Assembly: GCA_022495995.1 (NCBI GenBank)
Contig: JAFEMH010002091.1
Coordinates: forward strand, 60,001-124,000
DNA length: 64,000 bases
Reading direction: 5' to 3'
DNA from: Adenophora triphylla var. japonica
Taxonomy: Eukaryota > Streptophyta > Magnoliopsida > Asterales > Campanulaceae
Each line of letters starts with the position of its first letter. Positions within the stretch are counted from its first letter, which is position 1. A program made the translations under genes and the position numbers. Positions 20,860-31,900 of this stretch are shown one piece after another. The notes under the pieces are model-generated. The model saw only the letters and a program-made list of their open reading frames with translations. It did no database searches and had not been told where the DNA came from.

Positions 20860-21252
20860 TTAAACACTACCACTACCACTTGCACCATCATCGCCAACAT
20901 TGTCATTCAATTTGTTTTTTGGATCATATTCATTCAAAATACATTCCAAATACATTTCCAATGCCTTGTGGTGAATCCTAGCAGCTTCATCAATATTGTG
21001 AGCATTGCCAAACTCATGAGCATGATTGACTATCCCCACGTAATTCTTATCCCTACAATTGCGTCCCTTACATGGCTCCAATGGACAACGAAATAAGGGA
21101 GTTTCATTTCCAGAAGAAGGCTGCAAAACAACAAGATGACCATAGAGGAATTTTTGGTATTTTTTGCACACCATGTATATTTTCCAACTTTTGTCATCAT
21201 TTGAATCACCCAAAGTTGGCTCACTAGAATTTCCCTTGCCTTTGTTCATCAT
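20860..21252 (-). CDS. Second small ORF with XS-zinc-finger-like features (130 aa)
   Basis: Start taken at the MMNKGKGNSSEP Met at 21252. The frame stays open upstream to 21441, but that part looks non-coding. Near residue 35 it has YGHLVVLQPSSGNETPLF, then RCPLEPCKGRNC, then GIVNHAHEFGNAH, then ARIHHKALEMYLE. This is the same order of CP..C, H-A, H-x-A-L-x-x-Y-L as in zf-XS, with a longer C-x4-C spacing. The C-terminus is acidic and Gly/Ser-rich (GDDGASGSGSV). It lies in transposase intron 1 on the opposite strand to the first zinc-finger ORF. No disabling change is visible. It is too different from the first ORF to be a simple duplicate. Confidence 0.5.
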   Translation of the reverse strand: MMNKGKGNSSEPTLGDSNDDKSWKIYMVCKKYQKFLYGHLVVLQPSSGNETPLFRCPLEPCKGRNCRDKNYVGIVNHAHEFGNAHNIDEAARIHHKALEMYLECILNEYDPKNKLNDNVGDDGASGSGSV

Positions 21253-21544
21253 GTAAATAATAATAATAATAATAACATAATATAAATTATTAAAGGTAGA
21301 ATTTTTCTTGAACTTGATATATATAAACCAACAAAATTGGACAGATTTATATAGGTTGGGTACTTCAAATCGGTCAAAAAAATTGGTCAATGAATTCAAT
21401 GCACTTACCAACTGTACACATTTATTACTCTTGAAATTCAATGGTAAGTTTGAATGCTTTTTTGACCATTAAAGACAAACTTATCATTATTTATTATTGT
21501 TGAAGGATGTATATTCCACGAAATATACTTCCTCAATAAATATA

Positions 21545-21880
21545 ATATCCAGTGAATGTTGTTTGAAGTGCCAGTTTGTGTTGTTAGGAGTGCTAGTATT
21601 ACTTATTTTAAGTACCAGTTTGTGTTATTTCGAGTGCTAGTGTTACTTATTTGTAGCTTCAGCCACTTTGTTGTTATTGAAGTGCCAGTTAGTGTGGTTT
21701 GAAGTGGCAATTTTAATTTTTGAATGTGCCAGTGTTTTTTATAATATTGTCCAGTTAGTGTTGTTTGGATTGTCAGTTTTACTTTGTTGTTTGAAGTGCC
21801 AGTGAGTGTTATTTGGAGTGTCAGTATTACTTATTTGAAGTATCAGTATTTCCAATATAATATACTAGCATCTGTTTTTT
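21545..21880. repeat. AGTGCCAGTG word cluster before exon 2
   Basis: The same words as in 19030-19680, including the GCTTCAGCCACTTTGTTG phrase, end about 40 bp before the exon 2 acceptor. Confidence 0.75.
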
Positions 21881-23039
21881 CAATGTTATTGCCAATCTAA
21901 TTTTTTATTTTTATTTGCAGCAAGCCATATTGATATTACTTCATCACTGCTGGGTATAAAAGCAAAGACATGGGAAGAACTGTATCAATTGTACAAGGAC
22001 CATTCCAATGCATTGGGATTCAGTGTTAAAATGACAACCTCGCGTGTCTCTAAGAAAACATCAAGGCCAATATATAAATATTTTATGTGTTCATGCCAAG
22101 GATACACACAAAGAGGAAATGAAATTGATATTCCAGCTCCAATAGAAGTCGGTGAAGTAGAGATTCCATCTCCATTGGAAAGAATTGAAAACCCAAAGAG
22201 GAAATTGAGGAAAAAGAAAGCCCCTTCTAAAAGGGCAGGTTGTCAGGCTCTTATGAGAGTAAAATTGTTAATTAAGGAAGACTTGTATGTGGTTGCACGG
22301 CACGAAACTGAACACAACCATGAGATGACAAGACCAGAATGGAACCACTTCAAGCGTAGCGAGAGGTCGATATCAGAAGCTACAGGAAAAATAATAGAGC
22401 AATTTGAAGAAGCTGGCATCAAGCCAACTGATGGATTTAATGTTTTGGAAAAAACAGTTGGTAGGGAAGAATATGTTGGGCATACAAGAAGAGATCATAT
22501 TAACTTTGTACAGAGATTGAGAATGGAAAAAATAGAAATGGGCGATGCACAAACTGTAGTTGATAGACTGAGCCGAATTCAGGATGAATGATTCTACTTC
22601 AAAATGCAGTTTGGGGAAGAAAATAGACTTGGTACTTTGTTTTGGAGAGGTGGTATGATGAGGGAGGATTATAAATTGTATGGGGATGTTGTTGTGTTTG
22701 ATACAACTTATGACACAAATAAATACAATTTGATTTGTGCACCAATAGTTGGGGTGAACAACCATTGAAACACTGTGATGTTTGGTTGTGCTTTCTTAAC
22801 AAATGAAAAGACAGAAACATTTGCTTGGCTTCTCAAAGAATTTGTAAAATCAATGGGTGAAAAAGAACCAAAAACAATTTTCAGCGATCAAGACTTTGCA
22901 ATGTCGAAAGCGATTGAAGAGGTAACTTTTATTTTATTTCCAATGTTTCATTGATTGTTTTTTTACTATGTTACTGTTAATTTAATAGTAGGTGAATTGT
23001 AAATGCTTTAACATAAATGATACCCCTATTTCCTAGACT

Positions 23040-23600
23040 GATTATTTTCAGACTGTTGTCCTTAACATGTTTGACCAACTGCCGGTACTGTGTTTGAGAT
23101 TATGAGTGCCGATGTTTGTATGTACTTATGCCGGTGCTTTTATTTATGAGTGCCGGTGTTGACAAGTTTGACCAAGCCGGTAACAAAGTGCTTGTATGTA
23201 ATTATGATTGACAGGTGTTTATATGTAATTATGCCGGCTTTTTACATTGTTAATTTTTGAATTTGTGTAAATGACTTTTTACATTGTTAATTTTTCGACT
23301 GTTGTGTTATAATGTGCCAGCTTGACTGTTAATTTTTGGACTGTTGTGTAATAGCCTTTTACGCTGACCAAATTAATTGCCCAAATCAATCAATATATTT
23401 GAATAAATTTAATGATTTGTAACAGCTTTTTACATGTGCCATTGCATGGGTTAGTAAGTGTCAGTACATGTTTTAGACAGTGCCAGTATTTGTGTTAGTA
23501 AGTGCCAGTTCATGTGTTATAATGTACAGTGTTAGATTTATATGCACTTGTATTTATAATTGTCAGTGTTATTCTTTTATAGTGTTTGACTATATTATAA
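23040..23600. repeat. GCCGGTG/GTGCCAGT words in transposase intron 2
   Basis: Intron 2 (22922-23611) carries both the variant TGCCGGTG and GTGCCAGT forms, ending at 23580 before the exon 3 acceptor. Confidence 0.65.
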
Positions 23601-26089
23601 ATTATTGACAGGTTTTTGAGGGAAGAACAAGACATAGGTTATGCTTGTGGCACATTCAACAAAATGCTATAGCACACTTTGGACAACTAAAGACAGATGA
23701 AGAATATAAAAAGGAATTCAACAATTGCCTGAGAGGATGTACTGATGAATCTGAGTTTGAAAATTGTTGGCATTCAATGCTAGAAAAATATGACCTTCTT
23801 GACAATAGATGGTTCAATCGTTTATATAGCTTAAGAGAGAAATGGTGTACATCATTGAGTAAAGATTTCTTCTCAGCTGACATATTATCTTCACAGAGAA
23901 GTGAGAGCACAAATCATGCCATATATTTCAAAGCAAATAGAAGCACGTCCCTAACACAATTTTTTGATATATTCAAAGAGACGGTAAAACGTTGGAGAAG
24001 TATGGAGCAAACGAAAGGAATTTGATTCAATAAACTCAAAGCCTCGCACAAAAATACATGGTTCTTTAATAAGACATGCAAGGGAGGTTTACACGGAGGA
24101 AATATTCAGATTTTTTGAGAATGAGGTCAAGGCAGCTTTTGCTGCAAAGTTTAATATTGGCTTTTGCTTAGATGAAAACAACAAGTTGTTTGATGTTGCT
24201 CATGAGAACCATCCAGAAAAGTTTGAAAGGGTACTTTTCTCGCGAAATAATGAAAAGATAACTGTCAACTGTACATGCAATCATTTTAGTGAGGTCGGTT
24301 GGTTGTGCTTTCATTGCATTAAGGTTCTCAACTTGACAAATATTGATCGGATACCCGAAGAGTACATTAAAAAAAGGTGGACAAAGACAGCCAAATCAAA
24401 TGTATGGAATAAAACTTACCAAGGTATATCTACTACTCCAACTGAGCAACACAATTCAATTCCTTGGAAACAACAAATGGCGAGAAAGTACTACGATTTA
24501 ATGATGACATGCCATGAAAACAGTGATGCAAGAAGAATTCTAGAAGATGGGTTTAATAGAGATACATTGCTAGTACAAGAAATACTCTCCCGAAAAGTAC
24601 AAGGTGTTGGACCAACAACAAGTGAAAATAATAGTGCTTCAACAAGCACAACATTCAGTGTACCTACAGTGACAGATCCTGTACGTGCAGGGCACTATTG
24701 TTGTCACCTCTATGGCAGGGCAACTGCGAGAAAATAAGTGCCAGCATCAGAGTTTGAAAGTACCAGCATCAATTGTTTGAAAGTGCCAGTATTAAATTTT
24801 CACAGTGCCAGCATCAATTGTTTCCTACTGCCAGTCCAAGTGATCTTTTATACCAGTGTATTGATTAATAAGTGCCAGTACATGTATGAAAAAATGACAA
24901 TGCATACCAATTTAACTTCACTCAAATCAGTTCCCTCAACATCATTAAAATTAAGATCAATCCAATGTTTTAAACAATCAGTGATTTCTTGCCCAACTTT
25001 TGATATAACATCGTCAGAACTCTTCGTTGTACGTTGAATCCAAGCAGCCTGTATAACACATTAATAACATCAAATTTAAAAATGCACACAAATATAATTT
25101 AATTAACAAACAATCATAGATAATATAATTTTTGAATGTACTAGCATCATAGATAAAGAACTTACATAATGACTAAGCCCAAACATAAACTTCTTCATTC
25201 TACCAGACTTTCGCTCCATATTATTAAGAAGTATAGCCCAACAATCGATAGTATTTGAAGTTATTTCCGTGTCTTCATCCAAGCTCAAAACATATTCAAG
25301 CGTTAAGCTATGGAACATTGTGTAAATAGGATGACAATTGCTATAAAAGAAAAATAAATTAGTAAATGCTTTTACGTACAAGTGTATACATTCATAAAAG
25401 GTGCCAGTGTTTGGGTATTGATAAATTTATAGCTTACTTCTTAAGATTTCTTGAAAAGTGTGTAGACATGCACATGTCAACAACCTCCTTTCTCAGCTTC
25501 AACATCGGTCGCAAAACATCAGCGTTGGTAATCATAAACCGAGAACAGTATACAACTTTCTCGTTATCTTCTCCACAATCCAGTGTGCACCCTACGTTCA
25601 ACATCTCATATCAACTCCTAAAGCTGCTCTCATTTATATTCGCAATAATATTTTCAACATCTCTATCAATCTGTTCATCATCATCATCTATCTCCCGCAA
25701 AATATCATTTAATTGATGTTCTTTCTGCTTTGTATGTTCTCTTCTTTCCTCACCAGATACCTGAGATAAAAGGTCAAATGATGGAATTGAACCTTTTCTT
25801 TTTTTTTTTACCATATCAGCTTTTGTTGTCTTCAAAATGTCTGAAACAATATTATCAATCTTAGAAAAATATTCATCATTAAAAATATCATCTTCTACTT
25901 CCCCCCCCTCCCCTTCCCCTCATTCTCTTTCTCTTTCCCCGTCTCATCTGCTGCATTGTTTTCCTTACCCTTCTTGATACATTTAAGTCAATGTGTGCAT
26001 GGACAGCATTATCAAGGTCCTTCCTCAATATATCCCATGACTCCTTAGCAGCTTACATCAATGAAAAATAGTAAGAATGAGTTCAATTG

Positions 26090-26425
26090 TGCGATTTCGT
26101 ATTGCAATTGTGCCGGTCAAGTAATCAATAGTGCCGGTGCGGCAAATGATTGTGCCAGTGTGTGTATTTTAAATGCCAGTACATAATATTAATTGTCCAA
26201 GTGCAAGTAATAAATAGTGCCAGTGCAGCCAAATGATTGAACCAGTGTGGGTATTTTAAGTGCCACTGCAAGTAATCAATAGTGCCAGAGCAGCCAAAAA
26301 TTTGTGCCAATGTGTGTATTTTAAGTGCCAGTACATGTTATTCATTGTGCCAATGTAAGTAATCAATAGTGCCGGTATAAGAAATTCAAAGTACCAGTGT
26401 AAGAATTTCAAATTGACAGTACTTA
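26090..26425. repeat. GTGCCAGTG words in a minus-strand gene intron
   Basis: Twelve or more copies of AATAGTGCCGGTG, GTGCCAGTGTGTGTATTTTA and related phrases fill the intron between exon 2 and the next coding block of the ULP1-associated gene. Confidence 0.7.
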
Positions 26426-27414
26426 CATTGCTTGACTCTGCATTTCTTTCCTTTACCCCACTTTCAATCCTTAACGGAATATAGTCTTCCTCAAACTCAC
26501 TGGATACTCATCCACAAAATCATCTCCAACGCTACTTATAGGATAAAGATCCTTTCCATAAAAAAATAATTTTCTCCAATCAACTTTCGCTTCAGAATCA
26601 ATCCTCACTTTGAATTTTTCAGCATTCCAATGATTAATCAAAGGGAGAACAGTTGATTCTTTCACCCCTTGAAATGGAAATCTTTGAAGGTAAGCAATCA
26701 CCAACATCATCACACATCCACTACAGTTTTTTTGAATTCTTTTTTTGATTCTTATACCTCGATCACCCTCACATAATTTAACCAAAACATATTGACACCA
26801 ATCAAACTTGCTTATCTGTGAAACGTCTTCTTCAAGACTTAACAGTGACACGTCAATTGTTTTCGTAACTACTGGGGCAAGAAAATTTCCAACAACAAAT
26901 AGCACAAACAAGCGTTTAAATTCATTCCCACCTTGATGTAACTCAGAAATGCGTTTCAAAAGTTTATAGGCAGGAAGACCATCTTTAGTACGCCCAAATT
27001 CTTCAAAATATCGATTTCTCAATTCCATATTTATGCTGGATGATCGATTTACCTTAGCCTTTGCAGCATTCCTAGGCAGACAAAATATATCATAAACATC
27101 TGATGTTGTAATAACATATTTCTCTGATGAATTAATTTGTTGTATCCTTGTTATTGGTTCAAATCTCTCAACAAGAAACTGAACAAGCCTAAGCGGCAAT
27201 ACCTTAACCTCAAGACTCAACAAAGATCCAAATCCAATAGCCCTAACATCTCTCTTCTGGTCTGGAGTTAAACAGAGCTCAACAAGTCTTTTAGGAGTAC
27301 ACGAATGCTCAAATTTATCACCCCCTTTAGGCCTCTTACTAGTGATATCAAAATCATCATCATCCACAACTCTTTTACTCTTTGATAGAACTGAAAATAA
27401 ATATCAAAAAATAT

Positions 27415-27820
27415 TACATCAGTGCCAGCAGTATGATTTCAAAGTGCCAATGTTATGATTCCAAAGTGCCAGTGTTATGCTTTCAAAGTGCCAGTATTAT
27501 GATTTCAAATTGCCAGTGTTATGGTTTCAAAGTGTTATGGTTTCAAAGTGCAGTGTTATGATTTCAAAGTGCCAGTCTTACGGTTTCAAAGTGCCAGTGT
27601 TACGGTTTCAAAGTGCCATAGTTATCAATAGTGCCAACATTTGCTTATGTTTGTAATTAAATGTGAAAGTGCAACTGTTTCGATAGTGCCGATGCAAGTA
27701 AATGTGACAGTGCAACGGTTTCAAAGTGCCATAATTAGGGTTTCAATAGTGCCAACATTTGCTTATGTTTGCTTGTGTTTTCTAAAGTACCAGTGTCACG
27801 AACATAATGTGTCAATTCAT
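27415..27820. repeat. GTTTCAAAGTGCCAGTG tandem words in intron 1 of the minus gene
   Basis: At least ten tandem copies of TTTCAAAGTGCCAGTGTTA(C/T)G with 20-28 bp spacing, the most regular array of this word in the element. Confidence 0.8.
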
Positions 27821-28238
27821 CAATCCATAATAAATAGGTGAAAATCGAAGAAAAATATGCTGAAAACAAGTAAAATCATACCTTCGTTACGATGCTTGCT
27901 CCTGATTTCTTTGGCTTGGCCGGTCATAATGTCGGATAAGAAGTAAAAATACGAATGAAAACAGTTCGGAGATGAAGAAAATCGATGGAAATTGATGAAG
28001 AACAATGACGAAACTGATGAAGAACAATGACGGAAAATCGAATTGAAGAGCACAAATGACGAAAGGAAAAATCAAATTGAACAACTACGCCGCGAGAAAT
28101 TGAACCGGACCGAAAAATCATATGAACCGTCCGTTAAATTGAACCGCGGATAAAAAACACGTTTTTTGTTAAGCTTAACAAAAAATGCATTTTTACAAAT
28201 AAAAAACGCATTTTTTACAAAATTTTTGCTTCCTTGAA

Positions 28239-28996
28239 TATATAGTAATATTAATTTCAATTAAGTAAATGTGACACGATATATACGAATTTTAAAACTT
28301 CGAAGCCCTTTTACGAACGGACTCAAAACTTGAGCCCCCAGTTGTCATTTGACCTTTGAACTTTGAACCCTTCCTCTACAATAATTTTCCCTTTTTTCCA
28401 CAACCACAATAAACATATTTCTAGAGAGAGAAAACACACACATATAGAGAGAGAAATAGAAAATCTAATCTATCATATTCTCCCGCAACAATATTATTCC
28501 TTCCCAAAATTCCCCAAATTATCTTTCTTCCCATTTTTTCACATCCATTTCAAAAGATTGTTAACAATTTTTCCGATATTTGATAAACCCGCTCGTGGGT
28601 TTGGGTTTCGGCCAGATTTTTGATATCTGAATTCCTCAGATTGTTTCGCCTCCATTAAAGCTATTTAGATAATTCTTCGAGATTTTCCGGGAAAATTCTT
28701 GGGTTTCTCTTACACCCACTTTTTCTTTTTTTTATTTGTTTGATCGTAACTTAGCTTTTACTGTTTCGATCATCTATATGACATAATCAAGGATAACCGA
28801 TCAATGTCAAAAAAAAAAAGTTGGTAAGGGGTCGAACATAACTTGTTGTTAGACTCTTACCTAACTTTTTGTTTGATTTCTGGAGATAATCGGATTGGTG
28901 TAAATCCAAAAATTGATTATCTGGGTATTGTTTTGAAGTTGATTTGTGATCTGGGGTTTTGTCTGAATTTCTATTGAGGGTGAAAGGGGTGGTGCC
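28239..28996 (+). promoter_or_regulatory. Promoter and 5' UTR region of the MED26-like gene
   Basis: 758 bp between the MULE right flank and the start codon. It contains CT/GA-rich and CA-rich leader sequence around 28420-28460. No certain TATA box can be chosen. The MULE end sits close upstream, so it may influence this promoter. Confidence 0.45.
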
Positions 28997-31900
28997 ATGG
29001 TGGTCTTGAAATCGAATAGCCTAAATAAGTGGAGGGATTACTTTAGGAGGGCGAATTCTGATATATTTGATATAATTGAGTATGCAATCATTGTTGCTGC
29101 TTCTGATTGTCCTAAAGAGTTTAGAATTCGGAGAGATGGAATAGCTGAGACTTTGTTTTCTTGTAAAATGACCAAATGTTTGGGGTGCAATCTTGTAGAG
29201 TTGGCTGTACCTGGAGAAGCAGATGTTGGTGGGGATGAAGATTGCAAGGGTGGATTTGAGAGAAATGGGTGCAAATTCGAGGTTGCCGGAGGTAGTAAAG
29301 GGAGCAACGTAAATAGTAGTGGAGACGGAGATGATGATGATCAAGGGGAGAGAAATATGAATAGGATTAGCAATTACAGCTATGATGCAGCTGAGGCTTT
29401 GACTGATGAAATTGAAGAAGAGGCTCAGATTTTTGGGGAGGTTATGAGGATCAAAGAGATTATTGACAACAGTCAAAATGAGGTTTATTTCAATTGCCTT
29501 CTATTTAAATTGTATTTTCTTCACTTGTTTATAGCTTTATTGGTCATAACTTGTGCGTTTATGGTTATCTGATTAGTGTATTCTGTAATTGTTGGAGGCC
29601 TTTTAGATGGTTTGTTGCAGGATTCATATTCGTTTAGCCAATTCATGACTGGAGTTTTGTGTAAAATTATCTGGCCTGGTTGAGGATGCTTCTTGCTGAT
29701 CCTATCTGCGAAAGTATTTTTTTTTTTAAATTCTTAATAGTGAAAAAGAACGATGATGTTTCATGAATTTTTGACTGATTTCCTTTCATCTAGTCGGATC
29801 AAATTTGATTGGTTTAGTTTGCTTGGATATTGTTTTAATGGTAGTCTTTTTTGTGACAGACTGATTCCGTGTTATTTGAGTCATTGAGGAAGCTTCAACT
29901 GATGGCTTTATCTATGGAAACTTTGAAGGTCTGGAAATACCTTTGCCATTCATTAGATTTTCTGCTTTTCCCCTGTTGTGTGTCTGCAACTCAATAGGTG
30001 TTGCACTTGATATTCATGGAGTATGAGGATTAATACAGTCATTTTACTTCAGGTGACAGCAGTTGGGAAAGCTGTGAATCCTCTTCGAAAGCACGCATCT
30101 AAGGAGATACGCAATCTTGCAAGGAGTCTCATCATGTATGAGTTACTCTTTTTTGTGTTTACTTGATAAACAAACTAATGAATACTGTGTGTGTGTGTAT
30201 GTGTTTAGTCATTAGGTTATTAGAGTATAATTGTTGATTTACATTACTCACATTTTAGCCTAAGTAATGCATTACAAGTTCAAGTAGCCCTGAGTTAAAT
30301 TCGATTATTTATTATAAGATTGCGTTGATCTAAATATGATTCCAATCATGATTTGGTGGTATAAGACAAATTGTTTAAGCTCTAGCTTTAATGCCCAAAG
30401 GATTTCCTAAAACAGCGCCCTTTCGGTGAGCTTTTCCCTTGCAAATGTTTGATTGTGCGTGATAACATGCGTTTAGAGTATATTCAAGCAGTCTTTGAGA
30501 CATCCTCACAAGTTGACCCAATGAACAAAAATCCAATTAATTATATCAGTTAGCTTGTTGATGGTTGCGTTACGAATCTTCCAACTCATGTTTCTGTTGG
30601 CCGCTTTTGGCAATAAATTTCTTATGGTTTATGTGATTTTTCTTATGGAAGCTATCTGTAGTTTTGACCACCTCATAGTTAGTTACCTTTGGTTGTTAGG
30701 ATTTGACGTCAATATTGGAAACATATTGAAGTGCCCCATTTCTTCTTCCACATTGTTATTGGTCTTATTTTTGATAGTTTCGATGTCTCTCTCTCTCTCT
30801 TAAATGGAAGTATTCCTATCTTTTTGTTGTCATTGTACTTGTTTTAAAAATGCTTTGGTACTTTCATCGGTTTCCATAGCAGATATATGCATGTATTTTA
30901 GTCCCTTTGGTGATGGAAGCATTATTATGTAAAAGATTGCTTTTATTTTTTGTCAGATATGGAGTTTCTTTGCCTTGCTTGTTTGACAAAATGTTAATGT
31001 CTATCCCATTTATTTGCACCAAAAGCCAAGTATTCAATGAAGCTTCTATGATTTGCATAAGAAAGAATATATCCTCTTATTGATGTGCTACAAATAGGAA
31101 AGCTATCATTTTATTTCTAATAAGTAGTTTTCATTGCAGAGAGTGGAAGGCTGTGGTTGATCAGTGGGCGGATGCTAACCCCCCGGTCGAAGGTAGTTCT
31201 TTTTGAATTTTGTTTTATACTCATTCTGTCCCATAGTAAGTAATAAGTGTCGCGCTTTCCTTTTTGTTCCGTCACAAATTATATGTTGCATTTCTAAATA
31301 AGAAAATAGTCTTAGTATAATTTCACCGTGGTCCAATCAATGTACAAAAAAGTAAAACACATTCCGTATTATGGGACAAAGGGAGTAATTTATTTTCTTA
31401 TTTTCCGTCTTCACATCCTGAATTGAACTATTCTTGGAACAAATCTGTTACTGTATGTTAGTAGCTTCTGAGGCGACCCCGGAGTCTATGAACCCCTCTG
31501 TTCTTGATGAAGAGGAAGGGCTCCCTTCTCCACCATTGGATGATTTGGCATTTTTATCGACTACAATGGAGCTGTCTCAGGTATATGATCTTCTCTTTGA
31601 TGTTATAGAATGAGAATTTATTGGATTTTTTTTCTGGCTATATTCTAATTGTCTTTATGTTTTTCTCAACTGTGATACGCAAAGTTCTTTGATGGCATGG
31701 AGGATTTTGGAAGTGAGTGAAATTTTTGTCCCTTATTTATTCCATATACAGCTTTTGCTATTCGGTTCTATAAATGAGTTCCCCTGTTTTTAGAGATTTG
31801 TGATTCTCATTGAGAAATATTGTTTCAGATCCTAGAAACAGTAGGGAGCTCAACAAGAACCGTGAAAACGGCAGAAGGTTACCATTGGAGAAGAACCATA

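Larger units (their letters stand above)
18864..24737 (+). pseudogene. FAR1/MULE transposase gene (decayed)
   Basis: Exon 1 is 18864-19002 (start MGLCDFENEIG; donor CAG|GTAAGC). Exon 2 is 21921-22921 (acceptor TTTGCAG; phase 1 joins as DTASHIDITSS). Exon 3 is 23612-24737 (acceptor GACAG, phase 0). Exon 2 encodes the FAR1 DNA-binding domain (FMCSCQGY, KRAGCQALMRVKL, ETEHNHEM) and the start of the DDE transposase: VVVFDTTYDTNKYN (first Asp) and TIFSDQDFAMSKAI (second Asp). Exon 3 has RSESTNHAIY with the likely Glu and a SWIM zinc finger (VNCTCNHF, GWLCFHCIKVL). Breaks: TGA near 22589, TGA at about 22768 replacing the Trp of NNHWN, and a frameshift near 24003. FAR1-type transposases cut and join DNA. 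This one cannot be full length. Confidence 0.85.
24908..27927 (-). pseudogene. ULP1-associated plant gene captured by the MULE (decayed)
   Basis: Read on minus. Exon 1 is 27927-27882 (MTGQAKEIRSKHRNE, donor GTATGA). Exon 2 is 27390-26427 (TTTTCAG acceptor, phase-matched join NE-VLSKSKRV). It contains IGFGSLLSLEVKVLPLRLV and DIFCLPRNA, the N-terminal module common in ULP1-like genes carried by plant MULEs. A frameshift near 26505 separates SLRKT from the true end FEEDYIPLRIESG. Further coding lies at about 26060-25438 (with a short G8 run that shifts the frame and a TGA after ESSFRS), 25340-25166 (TIDCWAILLNNME, typical just before the protease core) and 25048-24908 (AAWIQRTTKSSDDV). The His-Asp-Cys catalytic core is not present before the convergent transposase end. 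Protease activity is therefore unlikely. Confidence 0.65.
18517..28229 (+). mobile_element. MULE with FAR1-type transposase, 9.7 kb
   Basis: Candidate 9-bp target duplications TTCCTTAAA (18508-18516) and TTCCTTGAA (28230-28238) differ at one base. Both ends start with G and carry nested small palindromes: GAAAAACTAGTTTTTTC and ATGAAAAAACTAGTTTTTT on the left, AAAAAACGCATTTTTT and AAAAAACACGTTTTTT on the right, each followed inward by an ACCGG or CCGCGGTTCAA phrase. Inside are a FAR1/MULE transposase gene (plus), two small XS-zinc-finger-like ORFs, an ULP1-associated gene (minus), and many AGTGCCAGTG repeats. The transposase is broken, so the copy is not autonomous now. Exact ends are moderately supported. 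Confidence 0.7.

Noticed and set aside
22373..22820. Minus ORFs of 130 and 73 residues opposite the transposase
   Set aside because: Antisense shadows of the FAR1/MULE coding exon.
24738..25037. Plus ORF of 99 residues following the transposase
   Set aside because: Made of AGTGCCAGT words and antisense to an exon of the ULP1-associated gene.
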